Shown: positions 53,736 through 62,598 of the stretch, piece after piece
Layout: each line of letters begins with the position of its first letter
How positions within the stretch are numbered: position 1 is the stretch's first letter
Source of the DNA: Gulosibacter molinativorax
GTDB lineage: Bacteria > Actinomycetota > Actinomycetes > Actinomycetales > Microbacteriaceae
Assembly (NCBI RefSeq): GCF_003010915.2
Contig: NZ_CP028426.1
Coordinates: 3,224,001 to 3,288,000 of the forward strand
DNA length: 64,000 bases
Reading direction: 5' to 3'
Position numbers and translations under genes: made by a program
The notes under the pieces: generated by a model
Seen by the model: the letters and a program-made list of their open reading frames with translations, nothing else
Told to the model about the DNA's origin: nothing
Database searches by the model: none

Positions 53736-55262
53736 ATGACCATGAGGAATACTCATTCGGACGTGGCAAGTGCAAAGGCACCAGCCGAAGTCTCGACCAA
53801 TTTGCTGAAAGGATCGATTCGCATCGTCACCATTGTCCTGATGGTGACCGCTGCGGCAGCCCCGCTTGTCGTGGTGTCCACCTATATCCCGATTTCATAC
53901 GGCTATGGTTCCGGGTTTGCGACCTCGCTTACTTACCTCGCCGCGATGCTCATTCTGCTGCTCTTTGCAGTTGGCTTCGCGCAAATGGCGAAACGGATTA
54001 CCGCCGCAGGGGCGTTTTATAATTTCACCACCCAGGGGCTCGGCCGTCCCGCGGGTCTCGGCGCCGGCTGGACGGTGATGCTGGCCTACAGCATGATTGC
54101 TCCGGCGATCAGTGGCGGGTTTGGTTACTTCACCTCGGCAATGTTCCGTGATTATCTCGGGCTCGATATCCCTTGGTGGGTCTGCAGCATCGGTGGCCTC
54201 GCCCTGATGTTCTTGATGTCTTATTTCAAGGTCACCTTCGCCGGCAAGGTGTTGGGAATTGCCCTCGGTCTTGAAGTGCTGGTGGTGTTCTTTGTGGCCA
54301 CCGCCATCATCGTGCAGGGTGGGGCGGAAGGCCAGATGGTCGAGGCCCTCAACCCAGCAGCCTTCCTCGCAGCTCCCGCGGTTGGCCTGGGATTCTTCTT
54401 CGCCTTCTGGTCCTGGATCGGTTTCGAAACCACGGCAATCTACGGTGAAGAAACCAGTGACCCGAAGAAGTCCGTACCGAAAGCCACCTACATCGCGGTA
54501 ATCACCTTGGGTCTCTTCTACGCGTTCGCGGCCTACGCCGGCATCGTCGGCTTCGGAAGTGAAACTCCAGAACAAGCCACGAACCTGCTCGGCGAATACT
54601 TCTTCGTGCTCGCCGACATGTACACCTGGCCGGTTGTCGGCGTGCTCATGGACTTCCTGGTGATCACCGGATTCTTTGCCTGTGCGTTCGCATTCCACAA
54701 CAACGCATCGCGTTACTTCTTCTCGATGGGTCGCGACCGAATTCTTTCCCCGAAGCTCGGCCGCACCCACAAGGAACACAAGTCTCCTTACGTCGCGAAC
54801 GCGGTGCAGGCAGGAATCGCGATTGTGACCGTGTCAATCTTCGCGCTACTGGGCGCTGACCCGCTCTTGCACCTTGGTACCTGGTTGCCGATCTTCTGCA
54901 CGGCTGGCGTGGTCTTCGTACAGATGACCGTATCCATTTCGGTGATCGCCTACTTCAATCGGATCGGCAGAACCGGATGGCTGGACCGATGGAAGTCCTT
55001 CATTGCACCACTCTTAGGGGCTGTGGCGCAGTTCATCGTGCTCGTGCTGCTCACGATCTACATTCCATTCATTGCTGAGCACGACATCCTCGCGCTCAAC
55101 CTCATTCCGCTCTACGTGATCCTGATCTTCGGGTTTGGTGTTGGCTATGCGCTTTACCTGAAGCGACGCCGTCCGGAGACGTACCAGCGCATTGGCACCA
55201 TCTACGAGGATGAGGAGGATGCTGCCGTGCAGCCCGAAACTGTTGCCGCGAAGACGCGCTAA
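53736..55262 (+). CDS. APC-superfamily amino acid/amine permease (cluster B)
   Basis: 508-residue transporter with about 12 helices. Start MTMRNTHSDVASAKAPAEVS, then the first helix ATYIPI-like MVTAAAAPLVVVSTYIPISYGYG. The central WSWIGFETTAIYGEETSDPK and helix-10 motif match the amine/polyamine or GABA permeases. GGAGAGG precedes the ATG. It sits before the ligase-P450 operon and probably supplies its substrate. Confidence 0.87.
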   Translation: MTMRNTHSDVASAKAPAEVSTNLLKGSIRIVTIVLMVTAAAAPLVVVSTYIPISYGYGSGFATSLTYLAAMLILLLFAVGFAQMAKRITAAGAFYNFTTQGLGRPAGLGAGWTVMLAYSMIAPAISGGFGYFTSAMFRDYLGLDIPWWVCSIGGLALMFLMSYFKVTFAGKVLGIALGLEVLVVFFVATAIIVQGGAEGQMVEALNPAAFLAAPAVGLGFFFAFWSWIGFETTAIYGEETSDPKKSVPKATYIAVITLGLFYAFAAYAGIVGFGSETPEQATNLLGEYFFVLADMYTWPVVGVLMDFLVITGFFACAFAFHNNASRYFFSMGRDRILSPKLGRTHKEHKSPYVANAVQAGIAIVTVSIFALLGADPLLHLGTWLPIFCTAGVVFVQMTVSISVIAYFNRIGRTGWLDRWKSFIAPLLGAVAQFIVLVLLTIYIPFIAEHDILALNLIPLYVILIFGFGVGYALYLKRRRPETYQRIGTIYEDEEDAAVQPETVAAKTR

Positions 55263-55301
55263 GCCGCGCATCCATAGCTAAATCGCGCAGCCAATAAGCC
55301 C

Positions 55302-55341
55302 AGCGGGCGTTGCCAGATCTACCCATCTGGCAACGCCCGCT
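55302..55341 (+). terminator. Strong terminator between permease and cluster B
   Basis: Perfect 17-bp arms AGCGGGCGTTGCCAGAT and ATCTGGCAACGCCCGCT around the loop CTACCC, then GTTGTCTTT. It ends the permease transcript, so cluster B starts anew. Confidence 0.85.
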
Positions 55342-55400
55342 GTTGTCTTTCCACGGCTCCCTAACCCCTGTGCCGGGGATGCACTGGGGCCGAAAAGATC

Positions 55401-55417
55401 ATGTGCAACTTGCACAT
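55401..55417 (+). promoter_or_regulatory. 17-bp palindrome, probable operator of cluster B
   Basis: ATGTGCAA-C-TTGCACAT has perfect 8-bp arms with a one-base centre, lying 75 bases before the ligase start in the gap that opens cluster B. The size and symmetry fit a dimeric GntR-, LacI- or TetR-type repressor. No regulator gene is adjacent. Confidence 0.6.
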
Positions 55418-55491
55418 TGCTGCGGGGTTGCGCCCCCGTACCTTTATCAAAAGCTAAGCATCGTCAAAGAGATGAAAGTGAAGGAAACGCT

Positions 55492-56928
55492 TTGAACAAC
55501 GTCGTTCAACGCGATGAGACGAAGGAACTCGTCGAATCGCTCATTGAAGAAAACCAGGCTGACGCGGCGAAGAAATTCGTCGAATCATTCATCGAAGAAA
55601 ACCAGATCAAGGTTGTCAAGATGGGTGCTGTCGACACCGACGGACTGTGGCGAGGCAAGCGCGTAGCGGTGCGATACTTCGCTGACGCGGTGCACGCAGC
55701 TGGATCGAATATCTGCGACATCCTGTTCGGTTGGGATATCCAGGACACCCTGATCCCTAACCTGACATTTACGGGCTGGCACACCGGATACCCGGACGTC
55801 AATCTCCGCCCAGACCTGTCCACGCTGCGCGTGGCACCGGGCGAACCGAACACCGCACTCGTGATTGCCGACCTCTACACCCGCGAGGGTGAGCCGCTGG
55901 CGATCTCGCCCCGCGGCGTACTCCGCAAGGTCATTGAGCGCGCGAACAAGCTCGGCTACAAGCCGATTGCGGCATACGAGTTCGAGTTCTACATTTTCGA
56001 AGGCACCCCGCGTGAGGTCGCACGGGCAGGCTACCGCAACCTCGAGCCATACTCGGTTGGATCGCACACGTACAGCGTCTACCGCGACTCGGGCTCCGAG
56101 TTCCTGCTCGGCACGATCCGCGACCGACTCGCGCAACAGGGCATCTTCATCGAAGCCAGCAACAGTGAAAACGGCCCCGGCCAGTTCGAGGTGAACATTC
56201 ACTACGGTGATGCGCTGCGTGCCGCGGACGACGCCCTCATCCTCAAGAACACGGTCAAGGAAGTTTGCGCCGACCTCGGCTACACGGCCTCCTTCATGGC
56301 CAAGATCAACGACGACCACGCGGGTTCCTCGGGCCACGTGCACCAGAGCCTCGAGAGCCTCGAGGACGGCACCGCGCTGTTCGCCAACAAGGAAGACCCG
56401 AAGACACTCTCGAAGCTCGGCCAGTCCTACCTCGCCGGTCTCGTCGAGACCTCGAAGGAATTCACCGCACTGAACCTGCCGACGATCAACTCGTACAAGC
56501 GAGTCGAAGGCGGCCAGTGGGCCGGATCTAGCGCCACCTGGGGTTATGACAACCGCACTGTCGCGATGCGCTCCATTCCGTCCTCCGGCGCAGCTGCTCG
56601 GGTTGAGAACCGTACCCCGGGAGCGGATGCGAACCCGTATCTCGTCCTTGCATCCACCATCGCCGCTGGTCTCTATGGCATTGAAAACAACCTCACGCCA
56701 CCCGAGGCCGTCTATGGCAACGCTTATGACCTTGATGTCGCCGAAGAACTCCGCTTCCCGAACTCGCTGATCAAGGCAACCGAAATGCTCGAGAACAGCG
56801 CCGTCGCGAAGGAATACCTCGGTGAGGAATTCGTCCGCCACTACAGCGAGACCCGTCGCTGGGAAGTGCACTGCGCGGCAACCTCGGTTACCGACTGGGA
56901 GGTCGCTCGCTACCTCGAGCACATCTAG
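55492..56928 (+). CDS. Glutamine-synthetase-like gamma-glutamylamide ligase (cluster B)
   Basis: 478 residues, TTG start with AAGGAA six bases upstream. The catalytic blocks are nearer to canonical GlnA than in cluster A: AAYEFEFYIF, GPGQFEVNIHYGDA, AGSSGHVHQS, INSYKR and RVENRTPGADANPYL. The N-terminus has a tandem duplication of VESLIEENQ-type sequence (residues about 14-41). The absence of ammonia-control neighbours and the operon context point to an amine ligase like IpuC or PuuA. Confidence 0.87.
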   Translation: MNNVVQRDETKELVESLIEENQADAAKKFVESFIEENQIKVVKMGAVDTDGLWRGKRVAVRYFADAVHAAGSNICDILFGWDIQDTLIPNLTFTGWHTGYPDVNLRPDLSTLRVAPGEPNTALVIADLYTREGEPLAISPRGVLRKVIERANKLGYKPIAAYEFEFYIFEGTPREVARAGYRNLEPYSVGSHTYSVYRDSGSEFLLGTIRDRLAQQGIFIEASNSENGPGQFEVNIHYGDALRAADDALILKNTVKEVCADLGYTASFMAKINDDHAGSSGHVHQSLESLEDGTALFANKEDPKTLSKLGQSYLAGLVETSKEFTALNLPTINSYKRVEGGQWAGSSATWGYDNRTVAMRSIPSSGAAARVENRTPGADANPYLVLASTIAAGLYGIENNLTPPEAVYGNAYDLDVAEELRFPNSLIKATEMLENSAVAKEYLGEEFVRHYSETRRWEVHCAATSVTDWEVARYLEHI

Positions 56929-57086
56929 ATCGCGGCGGCCGAGTCGCTGAGGTTGATTCTCTTAGGCTCGCCCCGCTCCCACACTGACTCATCGATCAAA
57001 CCACTAGCCAGTTACATCGATTCACCCAATGGCGCGTCGCCACGACGTTCGTCGCGCCTTCGCAACTTATCCGACAGGACACTTTT

Positions 57087-57851
57087 ATGACCAACCGACT
57101 CCAGGGCCGCATCGCCGCCGTGACGGGTGCCGCTTCCGGCAACGGCCGAGCCATTGCTGAAAAGCTGCTTGCTGAAGGGGCGCGCCTGGCCGCGATCGAC
57201 CTCAACGCCGACGCCCTGAACAGCGTCTTCGGCGACCGCGACGACGTGCTCTGCGTACAGGCCAACGTGACCGACGAAGCCTCGCTTCGCGAAGGCTTTG
57301 CGCGAATCAAGGAAGAATTCGGTCAACTCGACATCCTCGTCAACAACGCGGGCATCGCGAAGTTCGGCACCTTCGAGGACCTCTCGACCGAAGAGTGGAA
57401 CCAGGTCTTCGCGGTCAACTCGACCGGACCCTTCCTCGTCTCCCGCGAGGCGTACCCGCTGCTGACCTCGGGCGAAGGCGACCACACCCGCGCGATCGTC
57501 AACATCACCTCGGTTGAGGCCCACATCGTTATCTCCAGTAGCGGACACCCACAGGTGCACTACAACGCATCCAAGGGCGCGCTGCTGCAGCTCACTCGTG
57601 CGCTTGCCGTCGAGGGCGCGGGGAAGAACGTCCGAGTCAACGCGGTTGCCCCCGGCTTCATCGAGACGCCGTTCACGGCGGAGACGCTCAAAGCACAGGA
57701 GACCCGCGACTGGCTCATCGAACGAACCCCGCTCGGTCGCATTGGCCAGCCGGAGGATGTCGCCAATGGCGTGGCGTTCCTTGCCTCGGATGAGGCGAGC
57801 TGGGTCACCGGTACGACGCTCTTCGTTGACGGCGGCTGGACGGTCTACTAA
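57087..57851 (+). CDS. Short-chain dehydrogenase/reductase (SDR)
   Basis: 254 residues with NAD(P) loop TGAASGNGRAIAEK, NNAGIAKF, catalytic Ser in NITSVEAH and HYNASKG, and PG...PFTAE typical of classical SDRs. It begins about 158 bases after the ligase. Coupled to the next gene by TAATG. It may oxidise an alcohol produced by the P450, or reduce an aldehyde. Confidence 0.87.
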   Translation: MTNRLQGRIAAVTGAASGNGRAIAEKLLAEGARLAAIDLNADALNSVFGDRDDVLCVQANVTDEASLREGFARIKEEFGQLDILVNNAGIAKFGTFEDLSTEEWNQVFAVNSTGPFLVSREAYPLLTSGEGDHTRAIVNITSVEAHIVISSSGHPQVHYNASKGALLQLTRALAVEGAGKNVRVNAVAPGFIETPFTAETLKAQETRDWLIERTPLGRIGQPEDVANGVAFLASDEASWVTGTTLFVDGGWTVY

Positions 57852-58591
57852 TGGCCGCACCAATCATCGGACTCTCTGCCGAACGCAGTGTGCAGAACTC
57901 GGCCTTCGGGCCGAAAGAGTCCATCATCCAGGTCTTTGAATATGCGGAGGCCGTCGCGGCCGCCGGCGGCAGGCCGGTCCTGCTGCCCGCGACCACGCGA
58001 ATTCCCGAAGGCGTACTCGAAGGAATCGACGGGCTCGTGCTCGTCGGCGGGGGAGACCTCACCCCGGAGCTCTACGGCGAAACCGCCGGGGAGCACAACT
58101 ACGGGATGAGCCCGATTCGGGATGCCTTCGAAGTTGAACTCGTCAATGACGCGCAACGCCGCGGCTTGCCGATCCTCGCGATATGTCGAGGGATGCAGCT
58201 CATTAACGTGCTGCGCGGCGGTAACCTCATCCAACACATCGAAGGCCACTGGCAAGAACAGTCGCCTAATGAGGTGCACCACGAGGTCGAGATCGACGCA
58301 GATTCAGAGCTCGCGCGCGTGGTCGGATCGACTCGCATCGGCGTCAACAGCTACCACCACCAAGGTCTTGGCCGCATCGGTGAAGGGCTGCGCGTCGTGG
58401 CCCGAGACGGCGAAAGTATCGAGGCGGTCGAGGACCTTGACCACAACATCCTGGCTGTGCAGTGGCACCCAGAGCACCTTGCCCTCACTTCGCCTACCCA
58501 ACGCGCGCTCTTTGAAGACGTAATCGCCCGCGCCGAACGTCGGCGCAGCCAACACCACAATCAGCAGAAAGGGGTTGCGACTCATGTCTGA
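57851..58591 (+). CDS. Class I glutamine amidotransferase-like gamma-glutamyl hydrolase (peptidase C26, cluster B)
   Basis: 246 residues. Nucleophile Cys112 in LAICRGMQLINVLRGG and QWHPEHLA; the GVNSYHHQGLG segment is conserved with the copies in cluster A. It overlaps the SDR stop (TAATG) and the P450 start by eight bases, so it is under strong translational coupling. Expected to release glutamate from the gamma-glutamyl intermediate. Confidence 0.88.
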   Translation: MAAPIIGLSAERSVQNSAFGPKESIIQVFEYAEAVAAAGGRPVLLPATTRIPEGVLEGIDGLVLVGGGDLTPELYGETAGEHNYGMSPIRDAFEVELVNDAQRRGLPILAICRGMQLINVLRGGNLIQHIEGHWQEQSPNEVHHEVEIDADSELARVVGSTRIGVNSYHHQGLGRIGEGLRVVARDGESIEAVEDLDHNILAVQWHPEHLALTSPTQRALFEDVIARAERRRSQHHNQQKGVATHV

Positions 58592-59759
58592 CAACCAAGC
58601 CGTAATGAACGACTTCGATTTTCACGGCAAAGCCCTCGACACCATTTTTGACGACTACGTGGAGATGCTCGACTCGAAGCCGGTCGGGTACTCCAATAAA
58701 TATGGCGGTTTCTGGTACATCGCCAAGAGCGACGATATCTTTGACGCCGAACAGGACCCGGAGACTTGGTCAGTAGGACCATCCATGCTCCTGCCTTCCT
58801 TCGGTACCGACATGCCGCTCATCCCGATCGACATTGACCCACCGACGCACGCCGGATTCCGCAAAATCCTGCTGCCGATGTTCACCCCGATGGCCGTGGC
58901 GAAGCTCGAGCCGGGGATGCACGAAACGGCACAGTCGCTCGCGGATGACGTCATGAACTCCACCGAGGAAGCCGTCGATGTCTCGGCGCTCTTTGCCCGG
59001 CCCATGCCGACGATCATCTTCAGCCGCCTGGCCGGGTACCCCGAAGAGGACTGGGTGCTCTTCGACCGCTGGGTCGACGAGATCATCTATGACCGCACCA
59101 CGCATCCTGAGCGCGCGCACGCGGCCGGCGATGAATTGATCGCGTACATGGACAAGCTGATCAACCAGCGTCGCAACGACCCCGCGTCCTATGACGACAT
59201 CACGAACCAGCTGCTGACGGCGAAAACTGACGGTCGCGAGCTCACCCACGAAGAGCTCCTGTCCTACGGATACCTCCTCTTCCTCGCCGGTCTCGACACG
59301 ACCGCTTGGGCCATCCGCGCGGCACTCTGGTACCTCGCCCGGAACAAGGACGCGCAGCAGAAGCTCCGCGAAAACCCGAAGCTCATCCCGAACGCAACCG
59401 AGGAGTTCCTCCGCACGCTGTCGCCGGTACAGGCGATGGCCCGCACTGCACTCAAAGACACCGTGGTGCGCGGTCAGGAAATCAAGCAGGGCGAGCGCGC
59501 GGTGCTGGTCTTCGGCGCGGGCAACCGCGACCCGGAGGTCTACGAGGCCCCGAACGATATCGACATTGAGCGCGAGAACAACCGTCACCTCGCCTTCGGT
59601 GGCGGCATCCACCGCTGTCTCGGTTCGAACCTTGGCCGCAAGGAAGTGGTCATCTCGCTCGAACACTTCCTCGCCACCGTGCCCGACTTCGAGCTCGCCG
59701 AGGATGCACCTTGGCACGGCGTAGGTCCACTCAAGATCAAGATTAACAAGGAGCACTGA
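58584..59759 (+). CDS. Cytochrome P450 (cluster B)
   Basis: 391 residues. Heme loop FGGGIHRCLGSN with Cys345, I-helix LFLAGLDTTAWA, and FRKILLPMFTP (C-helix) and EEFLRT (K-helix ExxR). AAAGGGG before the ATG at 58584. It is followed at once by a ferredoxin and a ferredoxin reductase, which form a classical three-component class I system. Probably oxidises the gamma-glutamyl amine or amine itself. Confidence 0.93.
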   Translation: MSDNQAVMNDFDFHGKALDTIFDDYVEMLDSKPVGYSNKYGGFWYIAKSDDIFDAEQDPETWSVGPSMLLPSFGTDMPLIPIDIDPPTHAGFRKILLPMFTPMAVAKLEPGMHETAQSLADDVMNSTEEAVDVSALFARPMPTIIFSRLAGYPEEDWVLFDRWVDEIIYDRTTHPERAHAAGDELIAYMDKLINQRRNDPASYDDITNQLLTAKTDGRELTHEELLSYGYLLFLAGLDTTAWAIRAALWYLARNKDAQQKLRENPKLIPNATEEFLRTLSPVQAMARTALKDTVVRGQEIKQGERAVLVFGAGNRDPEVYEAPNDIDIERENNRHLAFGGGIHRCLGSNLGRKEVVISLEHFLATVPDFELAEDAPWHGVGPLKIKINKEH

Positions 59760-59760
59760 A

Positions 59761-59970
59761 ATGGCTGAACTCTACGTCGACCAGTCTCGCTGCCAGGGAC
59801 ACGCGCGCTGCTACATGCTCGCGCCGGAGACATTCATGATCGATGACGAAGGCTACGGCTTCGTCCGCGAGGGCCGCGAAGGCTCTTACGACGAAGAGAA
59901 CGTCCGCAAGGCGATCCGTAACTGCCCCGAACGCGCGATCAAGATTCGCGGTGAGGAAGAAGCGAAATGA
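59761..59970 (+). CDS. [3Fe-4S]-type ferredoxin for the P450
   Basis: 69 residues. Cysteines C11, C17 and C55 (CxGHxxC ... NCPE), with His14 where a fourth cysteine would be expected. This matches actinobacterial P450-partner ferredoxins with a [3Fe-4S] or His-ligated [4Fe-4S] centre. Starts one base after the P450 stop and overlaps the reductase start by ATGA. Confidence 0.92.
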   Translation: MAELYVDQSRCQGHARCYMLAPETFMIDDEGYGFVREGREGSYDEENVRKAIRNCPERAIKIRGEEEAK

Positions 59971-61124
59971 CCGATGGAATCGTCGTGGTCGGCGCCTCGG
60001 TCGCCACCACCGCTTTCTTGGAACGACTGCGGGAGCTTGGCAACAAGGAGCCTGTCCAGATCGTTGATTTCGATGGCGATGCACCGTACGACCGGCCACC
60101 GCTGTCGAAGCAGTATCTCGTTGACGGAGATACCGAAGCGATCCGCGTTGACTGGGCTGATCTCAATGCGCAGCTCGTCCGGGCCCGTGCCGTCGGTGTC
60201 GACGCTGCGGCTCGAACGCTCGCGGTTGAAGATGCCGTAACGGGCGCTGCCACGTCGATTCCGTTCAGCCAACTCGTCCTTGCGTGCGGGGCAACCCCCG
60301 CACGCCTGCCCTTCGAGCCGAGCAACACGCTCGTGCTCCGAAGCGCACAGGACGCTCGGGCACTTCGCGAATCAATCGCTCCGGAAGGCTCGGTACTCGT
60401 GATCGGCGCCGGCGCGATCGGCGTGGAACTCGCTTCCTCGCTCGCCGCGCGCGGTGTCACCGTCACCGTGCTCGATCGCGCGACCGGCCCACTCGAGCGA
60501 TTGCTCGGTGGTCACCTCCAAACTGACATTGTCGATTGGCTTGCGGATGCAGGGGTCACCACGCGCTTCGACGTCGGCATCCGTCGGGTCGAGCAGGTCG
60601 GTGACGGCTGGGAGATCGAGATCGATGAGGGCGAGATCCTCCGTGCCGACCGCGTGATCAGCGCGGTGGGGGCTCGGCCCGCCGTCGCTTGGCTCGAGAA
60701 CTCTGGCTTGCTCACCGATGGTGCACTCCTGGTGGATGCATCGGGCTCGGTCCTCGTGGACGGCCAACCTCTCGAGGTGGTCAGCGCGATCGGTGACGTG
60801 GCTTCCCGCCATACCGGTGGCGAACGACCCACTCGAACCGAGAGCTGGGCCGCGGCGAGAGAACAGGGCACCAAACTTGCCGAGCGGCTGTGCGGCGCTG
60901 AAGCCTCACCCACCGGCTGGGACTACTTCTGGACCGAAGTCGCCGGACGACGCGTCCAGGTAGTTGGCTCCCTCGACCCGAGCGGCGAACTCGTCCTCGA
61001 AAGTGAAAACCCCGAACGGCGGTCCTCGCTGTACCGAGTCGATACACCGACCGGCACAACAGGGTGGCTCGGCATCAACGCCGCCCCCAAAATCGCCAAA
61101 CTCCTCATGGCTCCGACGACGTAG
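59967..61124 (+). CDS. FAD-dependent ferredoxin reductase (BphA4/putidaredoxin-reductase type)
   Basis: 385 residues. N-terminal VVVGASVATTAFLERL, YDRPPLSKQYL, NAD(P) loop VLVIGAGAIGVELASSLAAR and C-terminal domain DYFWTEVAGRRVQVVGSL. It passes electrons from NAD(P)H to the small ferredoxin. Coupled to it by ATGA. Normal length. Confidence 0.93.
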   Translation: MTDGIVVVGASVATTAFLERLRELGNKEPVQIVDFDGDAPYDRPPLSKQYLVDGDTEAIRVDWADLNAQLVRARAVGVDAAARTLAVEDAVTGAATSIPFSQLVLACGATPARLPFEPSNTLVLRSAQDARALRESIAPEGSVLVIGAGAIGVELASSLAARGVTVTVLDRATGPLERLLGGHLQTDIVDWLADAGVTTRFDVGIRRVEQVGDGWEIEIDEGEILRADRVISAVGARPAVAWLENSGLLTDGALLVDASGSVLVDGQPLEVVSAIGDVASRHTGGERPTRTESWAAAREQGTKLAERLCGAEASPTGWDYFWTEVAGRRVQVVGSLDPSGELVLESENPERRSSLYRVDTPTGTTGWLGINAAPKIAKLLMAPTT

Positions 61125-61176
61125 CCGAACGCATCCGCGGGCACTGCACTGCACAGTACTGAACTGCACTGCATTA

Positions 61177-61198
61177 CCCGCAGACAAGACTCTGCGGG
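61177..61198 (+). other. Intergenic hairpin within cluster B
   Basis: CCCGCAGA-CAAGAC-TCTGCGGG: 8-bp stem before the ALDH gene, preceded by repeats of CTGCACTGCA. No T-run, so a processing or attenuation site is possible. Confidence 0.5.
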
Positions 61199-61227
61199 CT
61201 TGCCCCGCGCTAAGAAAGTGAGCACCG

Positions 61228-62598
61228 ATGACGGACTCCAAAATCGACGTGTGGAACCCCGCGACCGAAGCAAAGATTGACGAGGTCAAGGCATTTACCC
61301 GCGAAGAAGTTGCCGATGCGGTCGAACGGGCACAGCGCGCACAGCGCGAATGGGTCGCCCTGTCCTTCGCCGCACGACAGCAGCTGCTCTACGACATCGC
61401 CGATACGGTCATGCGCCACCGCGACGAACTCGCCCAGCTCGAATCGCAAGACGTTGGCAAACCGATGCGCGCGGCACTCGCCGAAGCCGAAAGCGTTGCG
61501 GGGGTCTTCCGCTACTACGCAGGCGCAATCGACAAGCTTTCGGGCGAGAGCATCCCGGTGGATGGTGGCGTCACCCTGACCTTCCACGAACCGGTTGGTG
61601 TCGTGGGCATCATTACCCCGTGGAATTTCCCACTCCCTATCGCATCCTGGAATATCGCTCCTGCGCTCGCGGCCGGTAACGCCGTGATCGTCAAGCCAGC
61701 GAGCCTCACGCCGCTATCCACCCGCCGACTCGGGGAACTCGTCGAAGAGATCAGCCCGGTTCCAGGCCTCCTGCAGGTCGTAACCGGCGGTGGCGGTTCG
61801 GTTGGCAGCACGCTGATCGAGCATCCGGGCGTCCGGAAGATCAGTTTCACCGGTTCCACCGAGGTCGGGCGATCAATTCTTCAGTCGAGCGCACAAGACT
61901 TCACCCGCGTGACCTTGGAACTCGGCGGCAAATCAGCCAATATCGTGTTTGCGGATGCGGACGTCAAAGCGGCCGCACAGGCCGCACCTTGGGCAGTCTT
62001 CGACAACAGCGGGCAGGACTGCTGTGCGCGCAGCCGCATCCTCGTGCAACGAGATGCGCTGGATGAATTCCTCGAGGAATTCGTCAGTGCCACTGATGCG
62101 CTGCGCGTCGGCGACCCGGGGCAGCTCGAAACCGACCTCGGCCCGCTTGTCTCTGCGGAACACCGCGACACGGTCCTGAGCTTCATCGATGATGACCTCA
62201 ACCTGCTGTTTAAGGGGCGTGCCCCGGAGGGTAAGGGTCACTGGCTCGCACCGCATATCGCGCTTGACGAGTCCGGGGCAACCCGCGCTGCCCGCGAAGA
62301 AATCTTCGGACCGGTCGCGGTGGTCATCCCCTTTGACACCGAGCAGGATGCGATTCGGCTCGCGAATGAATCGGTCTACGGCCTGAGCGGCTCGATCTGG
62401 ACTGGCAACGTCGGTCGTGCACTGCGCGTCGCCCGCGGCGTGGAAAGCGGAACGCTCGCGGTCAATTCGAATTCATCCATCCGTGTGCAGACGCCATTTG
62501 GCGGTTTTAAGCAATCGGGCATCGGCCGCGAGCTGGGGATGGAAGGCCTCCGCGGCTACACCGAACTCAAATCGGTATTCCTGAACGGACAATCATGA
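61228..62598 (+). CDS. Aldehyde dehydrogenase (cluster B)
   Basis: 456 residues. Cys in NSGQDCCARSRIL, Glu in LELGGKSANIVF, and the PWNFPLPIASWNIAPAL motif of the betaine/aminoaldehyde dehydrogenase branch. Coupled to the next gene by ATGA. Predicted to oxidise the aldehyde after P450 and SDR action; candidates are gamma-glutamyl-aminoaldehydes. Confidence 0.9.
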   Translation: MTDSKIDVWNPATEAKIDEVKAFTREEVADAVERAQRAQREWVALSFAARQQLLYDIADTVMRHRDELAQLESQDVGKPMRAALAEAESVAGVFRYYAGAIDKLSGESIPVDGGVTLTFHEPVGVVGIITPWNFPLPIASWNIAPALAAGNAVIVKPASLTPLSTRRLGELVEEISPVPGLLQVVTGGGGSVGSTLIEHPGVRKISFTGSTEVGRSILQSSAQDFTRVTLELGGKSANIVFADADVKAAAQAAPWAVFDNSGQDCCARSRILVQRDALDEFLEEFVSATDALRVGDPGQLETDLGPLVSAEHRDTVLSFIDDDLNLLFKGRAPEGKGHWLAPHIALDESGATRAAREEIFGPVAVVIPFDTEQDAIRLANESVYGLSGSIWTGNVGRALRVARGVESGTLAVNSNSSIRVQTPFGGFKQSGIGRELGMEGLRGYTELKSVFLNGQS

